Shown: piece after piece, positions 1-5,174 of the stretch
Layout of the letters: every line of letters begins with the position of its first letter
Position numbering within the stretch: position 1 is the first letter of the stretch
Assembly: GCA_003520025.1 (NCBI GenBank)
Contig: DOVP01000091.1
Location: 3,308-8,543, forward strand
Direction: 5' to 3'
DNA: 5,236 nucleotides
Source of the DNA: Phycisphaerales bacterium
GTDB taxonomy: Bacteria; Planctomycetota; Phycisphaerae; Phycisphaerales; SM1A02
Notes under the pieces: generated by a model
The model's input: only the letters and a program-made list of their open reading frames with translations
What the model was told of the DNA's origin: nothing
Databases searched by the model: none
Translations under genes and position numbers: made by a program

Positions 1-13
1 CGGGCGGCGGACT

Positions 14-619
14 CTACTGCTCTGAGGTCGAAGCTGCCGCCGCCGCCTTGATTCGATCAATCTTGGCTTTGTCGGGTGAAAGGATCAGGCTCATCCGGCG
101 GCCTGCCATGCGAGGGGGCATTTCGACTTTGGATACGTCGGAGAGATGCTCAATGACTTCCTTCATGCGAACATTGCCGCGTTCCTTGTGCAGCATCTCG
201 CGGCCTCGGAAGTTCTGGACAATCTGCACTTTGTGGCCTTCCATCAGGAATTTGCGTGCCTGATCCATGCGAATTGCGATGTCGTGCGGATCGATCTTCA
301 TCGAGCGTCCGAGACGAACCTCCTTCATCTCCAACGCTTTGGACTTGGCGCGGTTTGACTTTTCCTTCTTGGACTGTTCGTAGCGATACTTGCCGAAGTC
401 GAGGATTCTGCACACGGGCGGATCTGCTTCGGGTGAGACCTCGACGAGGTCGAGTTCAGCGTCGACTGCCATTTGCACAGCATCGCGGACATCGATGATC
501 CCCACCATATTTTCGTTCTGATCGATCAAGCGGATTGGAGACTTGCGGATCTGATCATTGATCCTTGGAAGTTTGCGAATGTTCTCCTGTTGTCCAAAGT
601 AACGTCGTCGGCGGGCGAT
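14..619 (-). CDS. infC: Translation initiation factor IF3, probable AUC start
   Basis: IF3 binds the 30S subunit, prevents early 50S joining and checks start codon and initiator tRNA. The 201-residue reading has the whole family layout: an N-domain with RINDQIRKSPIRLID (residues 19-33) and the signature PPVCRILDFGK (67-77), a basic linker (about 78-95), and a C-domain with KEVRLGRSMKID and FRGREM (137-142), ending in an Ala-rich tail. Length is slightly above E. coli IF3 (180). The start is unusual. The frame opens after an in-frame TAA at 637-635 and has no ATG, GTG or TTG before a TTG at 529-527, which would delete the conserved RINDQI segment. An ATC at 619-617 sits 7 bases after AGGAG (631-627) and gives the IF3-like beginning MARRRRYFGQQENIRK. 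An ATT at 580-578 is a second, weaker candidate. infC follows thrS as in many bacteria; rpmI and rplT would be expected just off the left edge. Identity is certain; the exact start is inferred. Confidence 0.95.
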   Translation of the reverse strand: MARRRRYFGQQENIRKLPRINDQIRKSPIRLIDQNENMVGIIDVRDAVQMAVDAELDLVEVSPEADPPVCRILDFGKYRYEQSKKEKSNRAKSKALEMKEVRLGRSMKIDPHDIAIRMDQARKFLMEGHKVQIVQNFRGREMLHKERGNVRMKEVIEHLSDVSKVEMPPRMAGRRMSLILSPDKAKIDRIKAAAAASTSEQ

Positions 620-626
620 AAGCGAA

Positions 627-631
627 CTCCT
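627..631 (-). promoter_or_regulatory. Shine-Dalgarno sequence of infC
   Basis: AGGAG lies 7 bases upstream of the ATC at 619-617 and just after the in-frame TAA at 637-635. It is the best ribosome binding site near the 5' end of infC and the main reason for choosing ATC over the downstream ATT, whose nearest GGAG is only 3 bases away. Confidence 0.7.
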
Positions 632-634
632 AGG

Positions 635-756
635 TTAGCGCACGATGGCGACACCGCTCCCGGTTCGGGGGGTATCTGTTGATTCGAGAGATCGGAGGGG
701 CAGACGGCGGCTCATACGCACAAGTCGTCGTTGTATCGGTGGGGTATACCGGTCAT
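635..756 (-). other. Two overlapping small open frames in the infC leader (tentative)
   Basis: An ATG at 756 opens a 14-codon frame (MTGIPHRYNDDLCV) with GGAG 9 bases upstream, ending at TGA 714-712. This overlaps, as ATGA, a second ATG at 715 that opens a 26-codon Arg-rich frame (begins MSRRLPLR) ending at TAA 637-635, 15 bases before the infC ATC. The layout resembles coupled leader peptides, but both frames are short, lack known homologues that I recognise, and may be chance. Confidence 0.2.
649..667 (-). repeat. Short hairpin upstream of the infC ribosome binding site
   Basis: On the minus strand CGA-ACCG, loop GGAG, CGGT, a bulged G, then TCG. Its foot is 17 bases before AGGAG. It is short and could be chance in GC-rich DNA. 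The loop sequence GGAG is itself Shine-Dalgarno-like. Confidence 0.3.
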
Positions 757-759
757 ACA
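732..759 (-). repeat. Bulged hairpin in the infC leader
   Basis: On the minus strand TGTAT, a 3-base bulge GAC, CGGT, a 7-base loop ATACCCC, then ACCG directly joined to ATACA. This gives nine pairs with one bulge, a shape often seen in protein-binding RNA leaders. Function is inference only. Confidence 0.4.
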
Positions 760-770
760 GGCTCGCTCCG

Positions 771-789
771 GCGATGGACAACCCATCGC
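771..789 (-). repeat. Perfect 7-bp hairpin in the infC leader
   Basis: On the minus strand GCGATGG, a 5-base loop GTTGT, then CCATCGC. All seven pairs are Watson-Crick. No T-tract follows, so it is not an intrinsic terminator. It may be a structural element of the thrS-infC leader transcript. Confidence 0.55.
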
Positions 790-822
790 GAACCTGCAGG
801 TTACTGCGGCAGGGGGTGAGAA

Positions 823-2949
823 TCAAGGACTGGGGACGGATTCAGATGCTGCCTCGGTGCCTGAATCATGATCCTGATCGGCGGAAGGGAACAGTTGTTT
901 GATGACGCGGTCCTGTCGGCCGCTCACTTCGGCGTTCAGGGCCTCGATGAAGTCGCTGAGGGGTGTGGCGCCAAGGTCGCGTTCGATGCCGCGGGCGCGG
1001 ACGCTGACGGTGCCGGCTTCGGCGTCGCGGGGGCCGACGATCAGGAGGTAGGGGATCCGCCGCTCAGCGGCGATTCGGATTCGCGATTGGAGACGTTCGT
1101 TGCTGTCGTCAAGGGTTGTCCGGCGACCAGACTCGATCAGTGCTGCGTGAACGGTTCTGGCGTACTCGGCCGATTTCTCACTTACCGGCAACACTCGCAC
1201 CTGCTCCGGAGCGAGCCAAGTGGGGAAGGCACCCGCGAAGTGCTCGATCAGGAATCCGATAAAGCGTTCCATCGATCCAAAGGGAGCGCGGTGGATCATG
1301 ATCGGGCGGTGGGCGGAGTTGTCGGATCCGACGTAGGAGAGGTCGAATCGCTCAGGCAAGTTGTAGTCGACTTGCACCGTGCCGAGTTGCCAACTTCGTC
1401 CGATGGCGTCCTTCACGATGAAGTCGATCTTGGGTCCGTAGAATGCGGCTTCGCCAGCTTCGGCTTTCCACGGCGTGCCGAGCGTGTCGGCGGCAGCTTT
1501 GCAGGCAACTTCGGCGCGGTCCCAATTGGACGGATCACCGACGTACTTTGCAGAGTCCGGGTCTCGGAGTCCAACGCGAATATCGAAGGATTCGATGCCC
1601 AGCGTCTGAAAGATGATCTGCACGAGTTCGAGACATCCGCTCATTTCGTCCTGCAACTGCGTCTCGGTGCAGAAGATATGCGCATCATCCTGCGTGAAGC
1701 CGCGGACTCTCAGCATGCCACCGAGTTCGCCCGACTGCTCATATCGGTAGACCGTGCCGAATTCCGCAAGCCGCACGGGGAGGTCCCGGTAACTTCTCGG
1801 CTCACTTGAGTAGATTCGAATATGCATCGGGCAGTTCATCGACTTGAGGAGGTAGCCGTCGAGGTCGCCTTCTTGCAGTTTGTTCGAGAGATCTGCGCAG
1901 GTGCACCCTTCTTCAATGAGCATGCTCATGGCGTCGGGATCGACGATGGGGGGGTACTGGCTGTCTTGGTAATAGGGAAAATGTCCAGAGGTCCTGAACA
2001 GTTCCAACTTGCCGATGTGCGGCGTGAATACCTGCTGATAGCCCTGCCGGGTGAGTTCTGCGGAGATGAAGTCCTGAAGTTCCTGGCGAACGATGGCGCC
2101 GGCAGGTGTCCAGAGTACGAGTCCCTGCCCGACCATGTCATCGATCTTGAAGAGCCCGAGTTTGCGACCGATGACGCGGTGGTCCCGCTTGCGAGCTTCT
2201 TCGAGTTGTTCCAGATGTGAGGCGAGTCGCTTCTTGTCGGGGAAGGCGGTGCCGTAGAGGCGGGTGAGGTGATCGGAGTTCGCGTCGCCGTGCCAGTAAC
2301 TCGCCGCTACGGTCATGACTTTGGCTGCGCCGATGCGGCCAGTCGAGGAAACATGGGGGCCGCCGCAGAGATCGTCCCAGTTCTCGCCGGGCGTACCAGT
2401 CGTGTACCAGGACAATGTTTCGGCCCCGCCGTCGATTGCCCGTTCGGCGTTGTCGATCTTGTACTTGCTGCCTTCGCCTTGAAGCCGCTCCATGCCCGAG
2501 GAAAGGTCCATGTCACAGCGGGTGAACGGACGGTCCGCCTTGATGATCTCGTTCATATGCGATTCAATTCGCTCGAAGTCATCCGAACTGATCGAGACAC
2601 CCTCGGGCAGGGCAATGTCGTAGTAGAAGCCATTTTCGACGGGGGGTCCGTAGACGAGCATCGCATCCGGATACACCGCCTGTACCGCTTCGGCCATCAC
2701 GTGGGCAGCACTGTGTCGGATGAGCCAGAGCGCGTCATCGCTGCACGGATCTTTGCCACGGGGGGGTGTGATGATCGCCACTTCGGCATCGGAGTCGATG
2801 AGATGGTCGAGCCCAACAAGTATGCCATCTACCCGAGCGCCGAGTGCCGCCTTGGCAAGCCCCGCGCCGATGTCGGCAGCCACGCCGCCCGTCGTGATTG
2901 GGGCGTCGAAGATGCGTTGGGATCCGTCTGGCAGCGTGATGGTTGGCAT
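823..2949 (-). CDS. thrS: Threonyl-tRNA synthetase
   Basis: Class II cytoplasmic synthetase that charges tRNA-Thr with threonine. The 708-residue protein has all domains in order: an N-terminal TGS domain (1-62); the editing domain with HSAAH (His79, His83) and CGGPH (Cys195, His199), which clears mis-charged serine; the catalytic core with motif 2 around EFGTVYRYE (Arg402) and motif 3 GSMERFIG (Arg562); and an anticodon-binding domain (about 583-680). The expected zinc ligands are present: Cys373 in MNCP, His424 in DDAHIF and His553 in MIHRAPFG. It is longer than E. coli ThrRS (642) because of an insert at about 331-364 carrying Cys349 and Cys351, and a hydrophilic tail at 680-708. The usual KPMNCP reads KSMNCP. 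The ATG at 2949 gives a normal TGS start (MPTITLPDGS). Its only Shine-Dalgarno candidate, GGGAG (2967-2963), is 13 bases away and overlaps an inverted repeat. It lies 21 bases after nrdR. Confidence 0.97.
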   Translation of the reverse strand: MPTITLPDGSQRIFDAPITTGGVAADIGAGLAKAALGARVDGILVGLDHLIDSDAEVAIITPPRGKDPCSDDALWLIRHSAAHVMAEAVQAVYPDAMLVYGPPVENGFYYDIALPEGVSISSDDFERIESHMNEIIKADRPFTRCDMDLSSGMERLQGEGSKYKIDNAERAIDGGAETLSWYTTGTPGENWDDLCGGPHVSSTGRIGAAKVMTVAASYWHGDANSDHLTRLYGTAFPDKKRLASHLEQLEEARKRDHRVIGRKLGLFKIDDMVGQGLVLWTPAGAIVRQELQDFISAELTRQGYQQVFTPHIGKLELFRTSGHFPYYQDSQYPPIVDPDAMSMLIEEGCTCADLSNKLQEGDLDGYLLKSMNCPMHIRIYSSEPRSYRDLPVRLAEFGTVYRYEQSGELGGMLRVRGFTQDDAHIFCTETQLQDEMSGCLELVQIIFQTLGIESFDIRVGLRDPDSAKYVGDPSNWDRAEVACKAAADTLGTPWKAEAGEAAFYGPKIDFIVKDAIGRSWQLGTVQVDYNLPERFDLSYVGSDNSAHRPIMIHRAPFGSMERFIGFLIEHFAGAFPTWLAPEQVRVLPVSEKSAEYARTVHAALIESGRRTTLDDSNERLQSRIRIAAERRIPYLLIVGPRDAEAGTVSVRARGIERDLGATPLSDFIEALNAEVSGRQDRVIKQLFPSADQDHDSGTEAASESVPSP

Positions 2950-2964
2950 GGTGGTGTTCGTTCT

Positions 2965-3007
2965 CCCGGGTCAGCGTTTGGGGAAAAAGAGGTCTTGCTG
3001 ACCCGGG
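2965..3007 (-). repeat. Perfect 11-bp inverted repeat across the nrdR-thrS junction
   Basis: The arms are 2965-2975 (CCCGGGTCAGC on plus) and 2997-3007 (GCTGACCCGGG on plus), with a 21-base spacer. In the transcript the first arm encodes part of the NrdR tail (DDPGQQ). The second arm contains the nrdR TGA stop and the first three bases of GGGAG, the only Shine-Dalgarno candidate for thrS. A T5 run is in the loop, not after the stem, so this is not a standard terminator. Folding would pair off part of the thrS ribosome binding site, whereas ribosomes finishing nrdR would open it, suggesting coupling or control of thrS translation. Confidence 0.6.
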
Positions 3008-3471
3008 TCATCCTTGGGCTGTTCCTGCATGGTGGAAATCTGGTCGGCCAGATCGTCAAGCGAGGTGAACTCGCGGTATTCGCTGGCATAGCGGATAAAG
3101 GAGATGTCATCGAGGTCCCGCAGTAAGGCCGCGGCTCTGCGGCCGATCTCCACGCTCGGCACCTCGCGGTCGAACTCCTGTCGAATCAGTCGTTCGACTT
3201 GTTCGGCGATTCCCTCCTTGGCATCCTCGGAGATCGGCCGTTTGCCACAGGCCGCAAGAATGCCCCGCAGGATGTTGTCTCTCTCGAAGGGCACGCGAGA
3301 ACCGTCTTTTTTGACGACGACGAGCCTGCCGCTGGCCTCGAACCGTTCATACGTCGTGAATCGCCGTCCGCACCGCTGGCACTCACGGCGTCTGCGGACA
3401 GCATGACCACCATCGGCGCCGCGGCTGTCGATGACCTTGTCTTCGTCCTGATTGCAGTGTGGGCAGATCAT
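2971..3471 (-). CDS. nrdR: Transcriptional repressor NrdR (zinc ribbon plus ATP-cone)
   Basis: NrdR senses ATP/dATP and represses ribonucleotide reductase genes by binding NrdR boxes in their promoters. The 166-residue protein has an N-terminal C4 zinc ribbon with Cys3, Cys6, Cys31 and Cys34 (MICPHC...CQRC), the family stretch RRRRECQRCGRRFTTYER (25-42; RRRRE-C then FTTYER), and an ATP-cone at about 50-136 (VVKKDGSRVPFERDNILRGI, ending in FIRYASEYREF). A polar tail of about 25 residues makes it slightly longer than the usual 150. The start is fixed by the zinc ribbon, which begins at residue 3 as in other family members. No convincing Shine-Dalgarno precedes it, so translation may be coupled to the upstream gene, whose stop is 25 bases away. 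No ribonucleotide reductase gene is in the window, so its targets lie elsewhere. The tail codons form one arm of an inverted repeat running into the thrS leader. Confidence 0.96.
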   Translation of the reverse strand: MICPHCNQDEDKVIDSRGADGGHAVRRRRECQRCGRRFTTYERFEASGRLVVVKKDGSRVPFERDNILRGILAACGKRPISEDAKEGIAEQVERLIRQEFDREVPSVEIGRRAAALLRDLDDISFIRYASEYREFTSLDDLADQISTMQEQPKDDPGQQDLFFPKR

Positions 3472-3496
3472 CGGATCGGACCCATGGTACTCGCTG

Positions 3497-4246
3497 CTAC
3501 TTCACAAGGGCCTCACGGCATCCATCGCTGGCGTAGAGGATTCGCAGGCATCCCTGACACTGAACGACCTCGTCGGGGCGTCCGGTGACGCGGTTGACGA
3601 TATCGAATGGCAAGTGCACATTGCACGTATTGCAGGCGTACTCGCGGCGGCGTTTGTCGATGAGCTCGATGCTCGCCATCGCCTCACCATCGAAATCGTC
3701 GGCGAGATCATCGAAGAGTTGCTGTGCATTGCTTGGAATGGCGTCGGCTTTCTCGTCGCGTTCTGCTTCCAACGTTGCCAGCGAGTCTTTGATTTCAGCC
3801 CGCCGTGATTCCAACTCCTCTTCGGCCGAGTCGAGAACTTTCTTCCGCTCCGCAATCTGGATCTCAAGTTCTGCCAGTTCTTCTTCGATCTTCTCCACTG
3901 CTGTCATTTCAGCCAGCGTCTGCTCGTCAAATTCCTTCCGCTTGTCCTTGAGGGTGTTGACCTCGTTGAGAACGGCGTGATATTGACGGGTGTTGGAGGC
4001 TGCGTTGAGTTCCTCTCGCAACTTCTCAGTCCGTTCATCAACGGCCCCCGCCTCGGTTTCGAGATTGCCGGTATGCGCCTGTCGTTGCCGCTTGTGCGTT
4101 TCGAGTTCCTCTTGCCGCTCCAGCAACGTGTTCAGTTGGCGCTGCTGCACACGGAGATAGGTTTCAGCAGAATCCACTCGGCTGCGAAGACCTCGCAGGC
4201 GACGTTCAACACTGTAGAGAATGAGCAGATCTTCAATGAGCGTCAT
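3497..4246 (-). CDS. Coiled-coil protein with C-terminal C4 zinc ribbon (CT398/HP0958-like)
   Basis: A 249-residue protein in which about residues 10-165 are long Glu/Lys/Arg/Leu-rich heptad-like helices, predicted to form an antiparallel coiled-coil hairpin. A short zinc ribbon follows, with Cys205-x2-Cys208 and Cys230-x2-Cys233. This is the architecture of the DUF164 / C4-type zinc ribbon family (chlamydial CT398, Helicobacter HP0958). HP0958 has been linked to sigma-54 stability and flagellar mRNA, but the role in most bacteria is unknown, so no function is assigned. No signal peptide or membrane segment is seen, so it is probably cytoplasmic. The ATG at 4246 is preferred over an in-frame TTG at 4264 because GGAG (4256-4253) sits 6 bases before it and the protein then begins MTLIEDLLILYSVE, typical of the family. 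It lies 67 bases after cdsA and 25 before nrdR, probably in one operon. Confidence 0.85.
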   Translation of the reverse strand: MTLIEDLLILYSVERRLRGLRSRVDSAETYLRVQQRQLNTLLERQEELETHKRQRQAHTGNLETEAGAVDERTEKLREELNAASNTRQYHAVLNEVNTLKDKRKEFDEQTLAEMTAVEKIEEELAELEIQIAERKKVLDSAEEELESRRAEIKDSLATLEAERDEKADAIPSNAQQLFDDLADDFDGEAMASIELIDKRRREYACNTCNVHLPFDIVNRVTGRPDEVVQCQGCLRILYASDGCREALVK

Positions 4247-4252
4247 GGAGCA

Positions 4253-4256
4253 CTCC
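4253..4256 (-). promoter_or_regulatory. Shine-Dalgarno sequence deciding the zinc-ribbon gene start
   Basis: GGAG lies 6 bases before the ATG at 4246-4244. It would fall inside the coding sequence if the upstream TTG at 4264 were used, which argues for the ATG. Confidence 0.7.
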
Positions 4257-4313
4257 GGTAACAATGGGGCAGACCGTCCAGTGTAACAGGAAGCATTCCC
4301 ATACCAAGTGAAT

Positions 4314-5174
4314 TCACGCGGCGAGCATGAGCCAGGCGATCGGCGCGGCGAGCAGGAGCGAATCCAGCACGTCCATCACACCTCCCATGCCTGGAAGGAT
4401 GGCGGAACTGTCCTTGATGCCGGCGTCCCGCTTGAGCAGGCTCATACACAGGTCGCCCGCTTGGCCAAAGACGGCCAACAACAGGCCGAGCAGCAAGGCC
4501 ATACCGACCGGCAGTGCCGTGTAGCCCTCACTGGCGAGCAGCCAATTGGCGATCACGGCGACAATCATCGCCAGCACGATGCCACCGACGAAACCCTCGA
4601 CGGTCTTGCCCGGGCTGAGCCACGGGATGAGTTTGTGGCGTCCAATGCTCATGCCGGTGAAGTACGCTCCGATATCACATGATTTGGTGATGAGTATGAC
4701 GGCGAGAATCCACCAAGCCGAAACATCCTGCCGCAGCAACAGGTAGAACCCGAGGAACCCGCCGATGTAGATGATGGTGGTGGTCGAGACGGCGGCATCG
4801 GCGAAGACACCATCAGTTCGCTTGCCGCGTGTATACACAAGCAATGATCCAAACCAGGCGGCCGCGATGACGCTGAGCGGCCAGCCGATGGTCCCATTTG
4901 CGGAGTCGGGAGTATTGCTCCAGATCGTCAACAGGAGCGCCCAGCAGCCCGCCACCACCAGCGCAACCGCAGGGCGGCGGCCCGAGGCGGCGGCAATGAG
5001 CGAAAGTTCAATCGCTGCGAAGATCGAGGCGAGCATGCACAGGAGGAGCAGGACGATCCCTCGGGGCAGAGGCGCTTCTCCAAAGTCGACAGTGGCCATC
5101 CATTCATCCAGCCACAGCAAGCCGATTGCCACGACGAGAAGCAGCAGTCCCGTGATCAGCCGCATGCTCAACAC
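4314..5174 (-). CDS. cdsA: Phosphatidate cytidylyltransferase (CDP-diacylglycerol synthase)
   Basis: Integral membrane enzyme that joins CTP and phosphatidic acid to make CDP-diacylglycerol, the precursor of bacterial phospholipids. The 286-residue protein has about seven to eight hydrophobic segments (roughly 5-22, 40-63, 68-85, 98-114, 131-148, 153-164, 195-213, 222-237, 270-285) and the family motifs: CDIGAYFTG (166-174), SPGKTVEG (187-194), and the C-terminal signature from Ser245 (SLLKRDAGIKD) to Asp271. That signature departs from the classical pattern at two places: PGHGG is PGMGG (Met263) and DR is DV (Val269). Catalytic acidic and basic residues such as Lys248, Arg249, Lys254, Asp255, Asp268 and Asp271 are kept. 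The GTG at 5174 is chosen because GGGGGA (5186-5181) lies 6 bases upstream and the protein then starts MLSMRLITGLLLL, the usual CdsA form. The frame stays open to the window edge, so a longer N-terminus cannot be excluded. The start overlaps the stop of a possible upstream gene. Confidence 0.93.
   Translation of the reverse strand: MLSMRLITGLLLLVVAIGLLWLDEWMATVDFGEAPLPRGIVLLLLCMLASIFAAIELSLIAAASGRRPAVALVVAGCWALLLTIWSNTPDSANGTIGWPLSVIAAAWFGSLLVYTRGKRTDGVFADAAVSTTTIIYIGGFLGFYLLLRQDVSAWWILAVILITKSCDIGAYFTGMSIGRHKLIPWLSPGKTVEGFVGGIVLAMIVAVIANWLLASEGYTALPVGMALLLGLLLAVFGQAGDLCMSLLKRDAGIKDSSAILPGMGGVMDVLDSLLLAAPIAWLMLAA

Larger units (their letters stand above)
620..822 (-). promoter_or_regulatory. 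thrS-infC intergenic region, probable structured infC leader
   Basis: This 203-base gap is much longer than the 21-67 base gaps elsewhere in the window. On the transcribed strand it contains, in order, a 12-base palindrome (802-791), a 7-bp hairpin (789-771), a bulged 5+4-bp hairpin (759-732) and a 4+3-bp hairpin (667-649) shortly before the infC Shine-Dalgarno sequence. No hairpin is followed by a T-run, so none looks like an intrinsic terminator. infC operons in other bacteria are controlled at the leader by IF3 itself or by L20, so an autoregulatory leader is plausible here, but no known leader family is recognisable by eye. Confidence 0.45.

Noticed and set aside
14..529. infC starting at the TTG at 529-527
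   Set aside because: This removes the conserved IF3 N-terminal segment (RINDQI and following), which is encoded in frame just upstream.
578..580. ATT as the infC start, as in E. coli
   Set aside because: It would still keep RINDQI, but its GGAG is only 3 bases away, whereas the ATC at 619 has AGGAG at 7 bases. Kept as a second choice, not excluded.
752..781. Sigma-70-like promoter for infC (TTGTCC, 18-base spacer, TATGAC)
   Set aside because: Each hexamer matches consensus at only 4 of 6 positions, a level expected by chance, and promoter consensus in this lineage is uncertain.
771..789. Intrinsic terminator after thrS
   Set aside because: The hairpin is only 7 bp and is followed by GC-rich sequence, not a T-tract.
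868..1809. A 313-codon plus-strand open frame opposite thrS, and a similar 285-codon one at 2269-3126
   Set aside because: Both lie antisense to the well-supported thrS/nrdR coding sequence, have no recognisable domains, and are the usual shadow of GC-rich codon bias.
2965..3007. tRNA-Thr anticodon-mimic operator of the E. coli thrS kind
   Set aside because: The loop contains no threonine anticodon (GGU, UGU, CGU) and the stem geometry does not resemble an anticodon arm.
4247..4264. TTG at 4264 as start of the zinc-ribbon gene
   Set aside because: It has no ribosome binding site, and the good GGAG at 4256-4253 lies within this stretch and points to the ATG at 4246.
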